In this document: positions 1 to 33,852 of the stretch, one piece after another
How the letters are laid out: every line of letters starts with the position of its first letter
How positions within the stretch are numbered: the stretch's first letter is position 1
Assembly (NCBI GenBank): GCA_037389465.1
Contig: JAZARR010000110.1
Span: 248,001 to 312,000 of the forward strand
DNA from: Baylisascaris procyonis
Taxonomy: Eukaryota > Nematoda > Chromadorea > Rhabditida > Ascarididae
Reading direction: 5' to 3'
Length of the DNA stretch: 64,000 nt
Translations under genes and position numbers: made by a program
The notes under the pieces: generated by a model
What the model saw: only the letters and a program-made list of their open reading frames with translations
The model's database searches: none
Told to the model about the DNA's origin: nothing

Positions 1-867
1 TTTTTCAAATTCGTAAAAAATATAAACAGTTGCTGGGAAAAATCAAATTAATTTTTTGGAGAAAAGCCAGGTCATTTTTAGAAAATTAAGTTCACATGGG
101 AGATATTACTTTATTTCATATATGAAATTGTATCTTGTGATACATTCATTGGTCATAGTTTATAGATTTCATATTAATGAATATCATTTTTGTACTTTTT
201 CAATGATTTTATTAAAGAGTTTCCTGTTGATATATTTCAACCGCTAAATAATTTGCATCAGCTCAAAACTTTCAGAATAAAATTGGATATTTGTGCGTTG
301 AAATAAAGAAACTATGATCGATTTTCAATACTTGAAGTCTTTCACGGTAAAGCACGTAATGATTTATTCAATTATTTTCAGGGTAAAGGTGATGTGACGA
401 CATATTTCCTTGAAGGTCGAAACAATGGCTAAAGTTGAACAAATCTGCAATGGGATGGTCCGATATATCGTTTAGTGCAATGATAATGGCTTGAGGTAAT
501 TTAAGATTTATGCACTACAAGAAATGTTTATGATATCTAATTGATCTATTATTAAATGTACGATCGATTTTCTGTTTTTTTTTGAATATTTTGAGTTTAT
601 TTTATAAGAAAACGCTATATCCACGTTTCAAAGTTCAAAAATAAAAGTTTCAGTTTTTTTTTTTTTTTTTTTTTGCAGATGTAATCTTGGCTGGCTGTGA
701 TAGCGTTGGTCAGTCTGTTTATTTGTATGTTTTTGTCTATTTGCGATACACTATGGGAAGTCGAAAGTTGTAAATTCTACCAAATTTTATCGCTAATACA
801 AGAAGGATTGAGCATATCTAAGCTCAACTTTAATCATTGAATTATTCGATTAATTAGCTCTCGTTCT
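1..867. other. AT-rich intergenic DNA
   Basis: No gene seen. A run of about 22 T followed by GCAG (653-678) resembles a strong acceptor but leads only into TAA-containing sequence. Confidence 0.6.
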
Positions 868-1110
868 ATTTATTTATTTATTTATTTATTTCAATCAACA
901 TAGCGTTCATTACGAATGAAGGTCTCTTCATATCGCTTCCACTTGTTCCGAATCAATGCTTCTCTGTTCCAGTTGGTTCCTGCGGTCTTTTTTAAAGAAT
1001 CGCTCCACCTCATTGCAGGTCGGCCTCTATTTCTTTTGCCAATCCATGGTGTCCATTCTGTTATTCGCTTCACCCAGCGAATCACACGTAATTTCGAAGA
1101 CGCTCATAAA
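868..1110 (-). pseudogene. 3' end of a decayed non-LTR (RTE-like) retrotransposon
   Basis: The minus-strand frame at 1085-891 reads RWVKRITEWTPW, then KRNRGRPAMRWSDSL and GTNWNREALIRNKWKRYEE, ending in a stop. This resembles the region after the reverse transcriptase domain at the C-terminus of RTE-type non-LTR elements (ITEW, RGRPxxRW, NxxxxKWKRxEE). Past the stop lies a tail of repeated AAAT units (868-889), as expected of RTE 3' ends. Only the last 65 or so codons remain, with no polymerase or endonuclease domain, so it is an inactive 5'-truncated copy. A second copy lies near 32.5 kb. Confidence 0.7.
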
Positions 1111-3223
1111 AACTCATGATGAGCTTAGCTCATTTCAGCATTATCAACTATGATTTCATGATAGTTTTATCGCAATAGAATGTAATTTTAGTGTACTTCC
1201 TGCAAAAAAAAAAAATTTAATCAGTCTAAAAGCACTCTTATATTTTATTGTCACATTTACTTCAATAGTTCGTTCACTTTTTTCTCGCCAATAATGTTGC
1301 AATGTTTTTTTTTTTTTTGATGGACATAACATAAAAAAGCTTTGATCGTTTCAATGTCATTGATGCATTACTGCAAAATTTTTATTATAATTGCCATCGA
1401 TAATAATATTACTATTGGGAATCCTCTAAAATTCAGTCATCTATTTATATTTCAAATTGATTGCTAATCTTCAGAAAAGAAAGTTTCATACCAACTGAAA
1501 TTTTATTATTTGAATTGAATAACGTTATATTTTCAACAATATTTGTTATATTCCTTTATTATTAAATATTACACTACTTTTTTACATAACATTGATATAT
1601 AATATCTCAAAATAAATAAATGATATTAAACTGATATAATATTACTAATTGAAATATATGAAAATTTTTTTGTTAAATGTATGCATTTGTGTTTTAATGC
1701 TGACTATTCAAGAATATAATCGAATAAACATTCAGATTACTTCTTTATGCTGAAAAATTCCATCTGTCAGTTAAAATCTGATAGATGACGTCATCACGCA
1801 CACATATTTAACGTAGAAATAGGAAATAAGGTAGAGATAGGATTAAAAAAGACATAGACTATCAAAAACTGATAACATTTGAGAAAATTTAGTCCTTCTG
1901 GCAATAAAAATATTAATAAAACAAGCGCTATGCTGTCAATACGTTTTCAGTGAATCGTTTGGTTGTTCTATGCAAATCGATGACAGCAATGTCAAAGTTT
2001 TAGATAGTATAACATTGGTAAATATTTTCGGGTAAATTTCCAGGTAAGTCTTGGTCGAAATGGGATGAGATATGTTTCTTGCCTTCTAAAGCAATCACAA
2101 TAACTTATAAAAGGTAGTATTTCAGGTATATTCTGTTAGAATGTTCTTTTTTTGCATTTTATGTCGCATGTAGAATATTCGAGTAAAATTGAACTTTTAC
2201 GCAAATCGAGTTTGTCTAAGATTTGCGGTGACGGTATTATGTTTTCTAACGCATTCACTACAAATTATTAAATGAGACGCATAGGGGTTTTTGCACTTAG
2301 AATTACAATCATTTTGCAACCTGAATTTGCATTTTGCAACCCAAATAGGAGTATCTACAGCTTTCAATCCTCTTCTCTCACTAACCTAAATTAATTTGAT
2401 AATAAGAGAGAGTCGCGTTCTGTAAAAAAAATTTGTTTCCAACCAACGTGCAACTAATTTATCGGCGAATTGCTTCATTCCCGAGGGAAGTGAATGAGCA
2501 AATTCCAAATAAAAAATCTCCAACGTGTCGACCTTTATATTGCTGTGTATTTCTTTGCATCGAAAAGATTGCATTTAACAGCTCGAGCTCAGGTAGCTGG
2601 GATAGCCAGCGGACGCTTTTCGATGCTATGAGAGCTCTTCAGATAGCTTTAGAACCAACAGTTCGGGTTGTTTATTGCAATTTATTAGCTACAAAAACTT
2701 TCACTTTCATTGTATTGCAATTAGAACGATGTTGTGTAAGACTTTCTGGAGTCAACCATACATCCAAATGTCAGTCATCAATTAATCCAAAGGAAATGGG
2801 AGCCGTGCAGTGTGGATCGGAACCGAAACTATGCGTTGAGAACAACCTAACTGAAATGATGCTGAAGCATTTCGTTTAAGGACAAGGTTAGGATCATGTC
2901 GTTGGAAAAAAAAAAGGAGTTGTTCGCCTACAGACAGATCCCAGCACACCTATCTAAAGGCGTAGTTGAGACGTAGCGGTGAACTTGGAAGTGGTGTTGA
3001 GCTATCGAGCTGGAACAAAGCTGAAACTATTCGGCATGGAATCGAGTCGATAGGAAACAAAAACGATCACCTTTAACTAGTAATTAAATTTTTTGCCATT
3101 AATCTACAACAGCTTCAAAACAGCCAATATAAGACAATGAATTTCGATGAGCGAAAAAGAAATCGCTAGCGGCGAAACGGAAATTGAAAGCAGCGAAATT
3201 GTTTGACGGCACGTTGGGAATTG
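1111..3223. other. Intergenic DNA upstream of the glutamate receptor
   Basis: Mostly AT-rich without supported exons. A 148-codon open frame at 2433-2879 starts only at a non-ATG codon, has no splice support and is probably chance. The receptor promoter presumably lies in the distal part. Confidence 0.5.
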
Positions 3224-3253
3224 TGTATGTATGTGTGTATATGTGTGTGTGTT

Positions 3254-3288
<35 letters not shown>

Positions 3289-3292
3289 GTGC
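3224..3292. repeat. TG/TATG microsatellite upstream of the glutamate receptor
   Basis: Imperfect (TG)n with TATG interruptions, 180-250 bases before the receptor start codon. Apparent open frames across it (Thr-His or Cys-Val runs) are artefacts of the repeat. Confidence 0.9.
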
Positions 3293-3463
3293 CACATGCA
3301 ATTGCGGCACAAAATTGGATTTGCTCAAGTGCGCTCCTCCATCGTCACTCATATATTTGCGCACACAAGCGGGTATATACCTCTGCATTTCTTAAAGCTA
3401 CCACTTGCACAAGAACGACGTCCCAATTCATATACACCGTTTTGAGTGTTGCATCCATCATTC

Positions 3464-3473
3464 ATTCTCAGCA
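3464..3473 (+). promoter_or_regulatory. Probable spliced-leader trans-splice acceptor of the glutamate receptor
   Basis: A pyrimidine-rich TTCATTCTCAG ends at base 3472, two bases before the start codon, giving CAG|CAATG. An acceptor with no coding exon upstream, this close to the start, is typical of nematode trans-splicing. The role is inferred; no transcript was seen. Confidence 0.5.
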
Positions 3474-24504
<21,031 letters not shown>

Positions 24505-25932
24505 GGGATATCTTCTTCAAAATTTATTTTACAGCATCATCCCCACGTTGCTAGAGGCAAAAATGAAGTACCATCTAAGAAAGCCGTCTAGAGGGGATAG
24601 CGTCATTATTTAGCTCGTCGACGATTTGCCAACTTTTTGATGATTTCATTATTGAGTCGAAAATCGGTCACAAGGATACAAGCACGATCGATCACTGCCA
24701 CCTGCAAATATACGTGTATCCACTCTTTCAATATCATTGCAATTTTTGCAGTTGATGTATAGTATTTATTTTCGTTTTTTTTTTGATACCAGCGTAAATC
24801 TATTAGACTCTATTGAATGGAATAAAGTAATAGCGTTTACGCAAGCGCCAAAAAATTGCATGTCGAGATGTTTGCTTGTGGACAATTGTTTAGATGCAAA
24901 TTTCTATGCAAAGTAATTGTGGAAATCGAATAATAATCAAATTTCCTATGGAAATTGAAAATTTCTTGCTGCTTGCTGTAGAGATTAAATGATTCAATAC
25001 ATGATTATATGTATCGGGAACATTAAAGACATAGATAATAGTGAAAACTTATATCCTTATATTTCGTTTTAATGGTCACTCATTTGCATTTCAAATTTAA
25101 ATATTCGAGAAGATCATTACGACACTATTGTATTTATGACACTAGTGTGCTGTTATTAGAATACCTTCTCATATCATACCTTTATGAAGATCTATTGCGC
25201 ATTTTAATGATCATATTGTTATATCATTTCAACTGGCATGAATGTATTGAAAATTCATCTGCTAATAAATTTTTGATAACCTTTATAATTTTCAGTGGAA
25301 ATATTCGGTTTACGAAGAGAAACGAACATATTAAACAAGTTTTTGTGGTTATTTCTGATGTAGTTATTTATACACATTTGAACAATCGCTAAAGTCTATC
25401 TTATTCGATGAAAATGAAATTGGCTCTAAGTTCGATAGCAAGTTTATTTTATTGCCTTGGTATCAGGTTTACTTTTTTCTATGAAACATCCCAAAATCCA
25501 CTAAAAATGAGATCATAAAATAAACGCTAATATTTATATGATAGGATATAAGTTTTAAATGTAAAATAAACTCAGAAAGTGCCATAAACCCGTTTGAAAG
25601 CTCATGGTAATAGCTTCTATAATTCAAATAGGATTCATGGCATTCGGAAATGGTCATGTCCCTGTGGAAAAACTTTTAGGAAGGTTTGTTCTAAGAATAT
25701 TTGTATTTTTCAAAGAAAATGAGAATAGCAATTGATATATGAGCGAAAGATATGAGGATTTATAAACAATAAACCGTAGAGGATTATAGATTTACGTTTA
25801 GGATTATAGTAAAGTAATCAGCAAATCCTAAACAAGATTAATAAACAAGATGATATGGAAATTTGTGAATGGAGAAATGCGGAATTTCATCTATAGGTAA
25901 GTTGGGTATACTATTTGAAGTAAAAAAATTAT
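24505..25932. other. Convergent intergenic region between receptor and BPI-like genes
   Basis: Holds the 3' UTRs of both genes. A 106-codon AT-rich frame at 25072-25392 (plus) has no splice or family support. No clear AATAAA for the BPI-like gene was found close to its stop. Confidence 0.6.
24821..24826 (+). terminator. Polyadenylation signal of the glutamate receptor gene
   Basis: A canonical AATAAA lies about 320 bases after the receptor stop codon, before the convergent BPI-like gene ends. No closer AATAAA was noticed. Confidence 0.5.
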
Positions 25933-28900
25933 TTAAAGAGTTGAACGAATTACTTTTGTTCTACGTAATCTGAAAATTGGATGAATTGGTATTGGCACAC
26001 CATCTTTGAGTACATCATTGACAATTCTTTGCATAATTTCACGACCAAGTAGACCTGCATCGTCAAGTTCGTCCTGTTGTAGAGCTTCAGAGTTTAGCGA
26101 TTTCTGCAGAAATGATTTAGATTTATCGGCACCTTCTTCAAGTCCAAGGCAATCTGATTCCCAATGAATTTTTTGTCACCTACGTATGTCGCCTACGTAA
26201 CTATCAATATTCGTCGGTTGCTGCATGTACCACTCTGTCTGCTTATTTCTAGGTTGAACTCGTGTTCATCCGCTTGATTTACTCGTGACTGCCTTGCAAG
26301 CTGAATTTGCATATTCACTGAGACTTAGTCTAGCGATCGCTGATTTAATCGCAAGTAAATTTGCATATTTTTGAGGATGCTAATCTCAGTTGTACGCCGC
26401 TTTTGATGGCTTCCTATTAGTAAGGTATTACTCGTGACATGGATTTTCTGCGTATATAACCACTTTTATTTGTTATAAAATGTTATGAGCTTATGTGCTA
26501 TATTCGGTGAAATCATGCGCACATATCAAATTGCAATGAAATGTGTTATAATAACAGTTTTGTTATAATGTGTTATAATAACAATTTTGTTCGTTAAGAT
26601 TACCACCCACTATGAGCTTAGCGCTATAACGAAGAAAAATGAAACAGAAGTTAACGACGTAAGTTTTGTTGGGGTAATTTGGATTTGCGAGCGTGTAGAG
26701 TGTGCAATAACAAAAAAAAAAAAAAAGAAAAAATGTAGAGTGTGTGATAACGAAAAAATGTTGACAGTTAAAGAAACTTTCCATCATGTTCACATTGATT
26801 CAAGAAGTAATAATTTCCTTTGCTCTAACGAATCATTGTCGCTATCTCCAAATAAATAACTGAAGAGATTATTTATGATTCAAAATTAAAATAAAGTGAA
26901 ATTTTCATCAATTATCAAAAAAGCACCACAACGATCAGAAAGTAAAGATGTAAAAATTAGCGATCAAAAGATAGAATTTTGGCAAGTTACCGAACGTTAG
27001 AATTGAATTTTTCATTGTTCTTTGTGCGGCAAAGAATACAATAAAAAAAGGTTACAAATATGATATTCAAAAAAAGAGACAGGCAAATTACCAAATGAAT
27101 CTTTTCGAGCGATAGCTTTGGCTTAAGAATGGTACCAGCCATTCGAAATTTTGCGAATGCTTCGATTTCAATAGCCATTTCACCTACTCGTTTCTCCACT
27201 CCTCGATCGTCAATCGCCCAAACCGCTATATGACCATTCATCGCGAAGAACGTACCTCAACGTATTGTTGGGATATGCTCATCCATTGTTTATAATATTA
27301 CAGAAGTTTATCTTAATTTAAAATTTTTGTTGCCTTAAAATAGTCTGCTTGAGGTAATCGTCGATGAAACCGCACATACGAATCACCAACATATTTATCT
27401 CGTGGAAAATTTCCAACGACGCATATGTTTTATTCCATTAGAGAAGTAAATAAATTAAGCTGATTGTGAAAAACTAACCTTCGTTACCGCCTCGGAAAAT
27501 AATAGCAGGCGGTTGAGCACTGCTAAAAATCATTGCAATGCCTCGATTAGGATGGTAGTGTCTCAAAGTTGGAAGCAAATCACCAAGACAAAACAATGGG
27601 CCAGAAGTGAAACCACAAGTTGTTCTCATAACAGGGCCAAGTTGAGGTGTAGTTGGATCAACACGAGTATTAAACAATCCAATCCTGCAATATTGATAAA
27701 TGGACTTGCACGAATAAATTCGAGTAATGCGCAAATAATATTTCATTGAAGACTATTCATATTTAATGATATCACATTGAACTGCTGTCTCGAATATCTA
27801 AACTGTTTTTACCATTTTGTTAACCTAAAGTAGCTTCACCACTTTGACGATGCTATTTTCGTATAATATTTTGGAATATTTTAGAAATGTATTATATTTT
27901 TTAGTGGTTCGAATGTTCATATTTTTTCCACAGTTAAATTATTTAAAAAAAATATGATTATTATAACTGGAAAAACAATTCCGATTGTGGTTTCAAAAGA
28001 ATCCAGATATTGTAAACATTAAAAAAATTCTAGCTTCTTGAAGGGAATGAACACTTTGATTCAACAAAGATGACAAACTTCTTACGTCAAATTTTCTGGC
28101 AGTTATGCCCATCAACTAAATCCGGTAGAATCATAAATATAGAAGAAAGGATTAGCTGCCGAGCAATGCAATTGAAAACTTGCTTGTGACCATGATGCAT
28201 GAGAGAGTTAGGCACGAAGTCCGAGATGACCATCTGAAGCATCGCAGTGGAATTTTTGAGTGCTGGTGGCAACTCCACTGGTACAGATCCAAAAGGAGTA
28301 CCGCCTTTACCATCGACCGACACCTCGCCACTACTATTGAACTCAACACCATAAGGACTCGTTATTGGATTGGTCAACATACCGTAGTCGAGAAGTAAAT
28401 TACTCGCACGACTCTGAACTGTATAAAATTAGATGAACACATGTATATTGGCAGAAGAGGAAGAGAATGAGAAACGGAGGGGGAGAAGGAGCGGAGTGGA
28501 GGGGAATAGAGCGGAGAGGGAGGGGGAACAGAGTGGAGGAGGAGGGGGGAACACAGCGTAGGAGATACCACATCCAAAGAGGGACTATTAGTGAAAATTT
28601 GTTGTTCGCGAACTAACCATTAGCAGTTTATAAACATTCATAGATTTAATATTGTGCATGAATAACTCATAAAGTATAATACAAAATAAAGGAAGCAGAA
28701 AGTTTGACCTCAGGATTATTCTAGTTAGTTATTTTTCCAGAAACTGTATATGATTAGGATCTGAATTATGAAGAATGCGATAGTTTCGTTTGCACTTCAC
28801 CTCATTATGCTAATCTTTTCGATGAATATTAAAACGAGCGGAAAAAATGTGCTAGAGAAAGTATATTCTTATTATCTTAAAATGTATATGCAAATTTCTT

Positions 28901-31900
28901 AATGTAAGGTTTTATCATATTCAAATATTAACGCCTAATATCATATTATGCCCAAACTTTAAAAATATTCTCGGCATTTTTGTCATCCTGCTAGTGAGGC
29001 TAACAAGTTTTGCACATATAAATATAGAAAACACGGATACGGTCTTAACTTAATGCGATTTGCAAATGGAAATTAGCCAAAATGCGTAAAAGATAGTGAA
29101 TGTTCACTTTCGAAAATGTCTAACTGCTTGCATAAATGCTCGGCTAAGTATGCTTCTGATCAACATTAGATCACTGGATAAATGAGCCATTCTAGGGTAT
29201 GTCCATTTAGATAATCATATAGAAGACGATGAAATATAATAAATCAACTTGGTGATCACTTTAAGGTGAGAATATATTCATTAAATTTAAAGTTTTATCA
29301 CTGTAACTCTATTTGCCCGTAGATAGTATTAGATAGTGCAATGATATAACAAATATACTTAGAGTAATAAACGCAGAGGAAGTAAAAAAATTCATTTTTA
29401 AAAGCTGCTTAAAAAAGCTCACTGATTGTTAAAAAAGTCGATTAAGAGTTTAAAAAAATGAAAACTTAGCAAAACTTACCAGATTAAAGCTATCGATGAA
29501 AGCTATTAACGATTCGGGTGCACGACGTGGTCGCCTAAAACAACCATTTAATTGTTATGAAAGATTAGACATTAGACGAAAAATCTAAATTACGAATTAT
29601 TAAAAAATTTTTCGGTGGGCGTCGAGTCCTTTCCGCTGTAAATTTTCCATCGCAGGTAAGCAACGAAATTTCGGGAATTTCGGGAAAAATAAATAGAAAT
29701 TGATGCAACAACACTTTTATCATTATTTAATATATCATCGCTCTTCCACTTCTACTTATGAGAGCACTGAACCAATGGGCGAAGCAGTCGAATTTCTCGT
29801 GATGTGCTTTTCAATAACCAGGCACCGTGATTTCAACAATGAAATCAACGTCATCACCAAGAAAAAGAAGGCTATTAGCTTTAAAAAATTCAATGAATTT
29901 CATCAATTATTCAAATTGCAATCAAAGATGGTGCACAATTAGTGGGAAAATTTAAATAAGTATCAATTTTGATGCAATAGAAAAAAATTTCACAGTTCCT
30001 CAACAATAAAATTCATTCAGTTATCACGGGAAAAATTTTTAAAAATTTAACCGAATTTTGACTTTAAAATTAAAAATCTGGCATAAAACATAGTAAATTA
30101 TTTTCCATTATGATTCCTTTAAGAAATATTATCCGTCAAAATTTGCGTCTATCGGCTAATTTATTTGAATATTTGAAGGGGAAAATTCGATTGGGTTTTT
30201 TTTCGAAATTTTTGATTATAGTGCCAATTAGAGAATAGAAAAAGTTGAAAATTTTATAAAGTGATGAAAAGGAAAAGAAAAGAAAATGACCCTCGTATGG
30301 AGGAATTACGATTCGTTGATGGTTTCCTATTTGAGAGCATATCGACTCTTGCAATCTCTGCTAATGATATAGTTGATGGCATATGCATGAGAAGTTCATT
30401 GATCTTTGATGTGATAATCCATCGAGCATGATCACATAATAATGTTCCAACTAAATGGGGTGCTTCCTTTAATAATGATTCCTGCAATAAATCCTCAATT
30501 ATGAAAGATTTTAGTGTCAAAATGAGAATTTCTTTTCAAGGCAATTTGAAAAAAATTTAAACCCTCTTGAGAATAGTCTAAGCAAAGGAAAGTTGTTTTA
30601 ATGCACACGGATAGCACTAGAAGATTTAACTAGGTCATTTTATTTTAAGCGCATTCTAATTGAAATTCTTTGTGCCTATATGAGATGAAGATGTCGAAAA
30701 AACGGCAGTCTGAAATTCTAGAGAGAGGAGAAGTTGAATTCTAACGGAAATGAATCTGAATTTTAGGGGGGAGGAATTTGCATTCTAGTGACTTATAAAA
30801 CCAATCAGCCTGTATCAATGTGGAGCGAGAAATCAGTTTTTTGCCTATAATCGATCGCTCAAGAAAATGGGCTGGCAAATTTGATATCAAACCGAAAGTC
30901 TTTGAACTTATGAAGAAGTGGTGGGTACAAGCAGATTTGCGCCAAGCTAGGAACATCACCACAGGATCCACACTAAGCGCATTAAATTTCATTCTGGAAA
31001 CTTTCCAATTTCGCGATTTGAAAATCCGAAAAAGCAGATATAAACTTGTGCACAAACATAAAAAAATGACGACTATAACGTAGCGCTGAAAAAGTCATAG
31101 AAGAGTTCAAAAAATTGCGGCCCAAATCTAACCTCTACTAAAGTATCCATATTTGCAGGTAACAGCTCACCGCAAGCTATCACATAAGGAGCGGTAGTGG
31201 CAACCTGACACTCACGTACATCTATTACAGGTGATCCATTCGCACCTTTCTGTACACTAACAATTACATTCAACCGAGTCTGCTTCGAATGAATTGTGCA
31301 TCGACCATTCACCAACGTTTCAGAGATGTTTTTTCCTCGTAGAGTTGACTCTATACTAAAATGCATACTTTTTACAGAAAGGTTCGTTCAAAGAAACCTG
31401 TAATCATTACTTTGGTATGCATTATCATGTACACGGTGCTCACGACAGCAACTATGAAAATATGTGAACAAATAGGACAGTGAGCGGCAACAGGAATGTA
31501 GAGAATTAACTGTATAAAGTTCTATAATATTAAAATATATTACGGCCAAAGACTCGCTAATCAGTTGTAATTGATCGGTTGTTCAAGGCTTAACATATGT
31601 CCATATAAAGCCAATCAAATATATACAAGTTTATATTTAAGAACTTACTTTTTGTTCCATCATTTAGGCAAAAGAAATTTGCATATGCAAATTTGATATC
31701 TCTTCCTTCTCCCCTCCCCTCCAAATGCCACCATGTACTCGGAAGCTATGCCTAATAGATTTCCCGGCAGATTATATAAATTATGGCAGTTAAATCAAGA
31801 TGCGCATTCTGCATAAATCTATATCAAAGCGCATATAAAAATTTCGTAGCTTCATGACATCAAGAAGCATCTATGGTTTTACATATGCAAAAAGCTTCAC

Positions 31901-33781
31901 TGATTTCAATCGGTTATGCAAATATAGCAGCAATAAAAACCTGGATTTGAGCAGTGGATTTCTGCACTTTTTGTTGTTGCGTATGTTTTTCATAGCTGGA
32001 TTTTATGAACAGTTCATAATGTGCTGTTATTCGGCTACATAAAAAACAATTTCAAATTCCTTGAGCAGATTTAAGTGAAACGTTAAGAAGACATTCACTC
32101 ATCATCTACAATACGGCAGGAGGGTCGATGCTCATATAGATAAAATTATTTTTTCAAACATTACAAATAAATATCGTATAACGCTGAATGAAACCCATGG
32201 GGCTCTCGTGAATATTTTGAAGAACCATTTTTAATTCAAGAATATTCATTGCCAAGCAAATATTACTGAACGCGGTGTAATAGATCAAAAAAATGTACTT
32301 CACAATTTTCATTTCGAACGTAGCAAGATATTAAACAAGCAAAAATTATTCTATGCTTATATTCTGTATATTATAATGTAAGCATTCGTCTGGGCTTGCT
32401 TATTGGAGAAACGAAAAGCAAAGGAAAGAGAGGGGTCAGGATTTGTTTTGAAAATGAGACAGACAGCTGCATCGAAACCTAAATTATGAGGTTCGTTAGC
32501 CGATATGCTATTTTTTGTTTATTTCAATCAGCAGAGCATTCATTACGAATAAACGTCTCTTCCAATCGCTTTCACCTGCCCTGACCCAATGCCTCTCCGA
32601 TCCAGCTGGCTCCGCTGGTCCTTAGGTCGACCCCTACTTCTTGGAGGTCGATCGTGCGAAGGTTAGGGCTTAAGCTCGTCTCCTGCCCATCAGATGCTGA
32701 CGAGCCGATCCACCGCTGTTCCTCCTGTGACTGTCGGAACTTGCTCTGCCGCCCTTATTCCGACGAGGGTGCTGAGTGGGGTGGGCAGCTGAGCTGAGCC
32801 AACAAGTCTGGTCGGAGCTAATTTACACCCGACCACACAGCAGACAATGGAAAACGATGAAGTCTATTAGATGGGATATAACAGTTGAGAAAGTCTGTGT
32901 GATGGAGAGGGGGATTGAGTAATAGTAGAAAACCGACATATATTTTACATATTTCAAGAATTTATATAGTGGGGGAGGGCTTATTTTGGAGGTAGGCAAG
33001 TTTTATAGTAGGATTTTAAAAATATTATTTTAATATGAATAGAAGGAATAAATTGCTAACGATATTCTAAAGTTGCGCATCGAAACGATAACGGTGTCCG
33101 ATTGATGCTGTTTAGCGTCTACCTGCTTCGGCTCGCTGGCTGTCAATAAGCGTATTTTTTCAATCATAATTGAAGCATTGCCAACCTGAAATAACTCTAA
33201 AGCTTCGGCAACAATGGAGGTGAGGATGCATCTTCATGAAATGTCGAAGCCTCAAAAATCTTTTTCGTTCTCTCGATCTGTAGCGTAGGAAAGACATGCT
33301 AAGCTTAGTCATAAATGCTATATCCTTTGCCATATTCTATACAGAAAATTAGATCACATTACCAATATTCACTTGATGAAGCTCTATTCTTGGTAATATA
33401 CGAAAGAATTTAGGAGAGGTAATAGTTGAATTTCCATCAGCCTGAGTCAAATGTGGTCAGCACCCATTCACGGCAATTAGACGATTGAACTACGGCAGCG
33501 TTTGATTCTTGGGTATCTAACAATTTCGATTGAATGCACTTGTAGTGAACGGCATTCGTGCTTTCTCGAATTTCAATCAATCTAAATTATGAAACAATTA
33601 CTTTCTGATTAAAAATGAATGCCAAGTAGTCATACATTGACAACGTCCTTGATGATTCATCATGTTTCTCAAGTATGAACGCGTAAAGCAAAATTTGATT
33701 CATGCAGCAATTATTGCCTTCCGATGTCGTTTTCACCGGAGGATGTGATTACGCATTTGAATGTCAAATGTCATAGCCACC

Positions 33782-33852
<71 letters not shown>

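Noticed and set aside
2433..2879. 148-codon plus-strand open frame, the longest uninterrupted one in the window
   Set aside because: Begins at a non-ATG codon, first Met is about 65 codons in, no recognisable domain or splice signals; at this base composition one such frame in 64 kb is not surprising.
25072..25392. 106-codon plus-strand frame in the convergent intergenic region
   Set aside because: AT-driven composition (Ile, Leu, Tyr, Phe runs), lies after the receptor polyadenylation signal, no supporting features.
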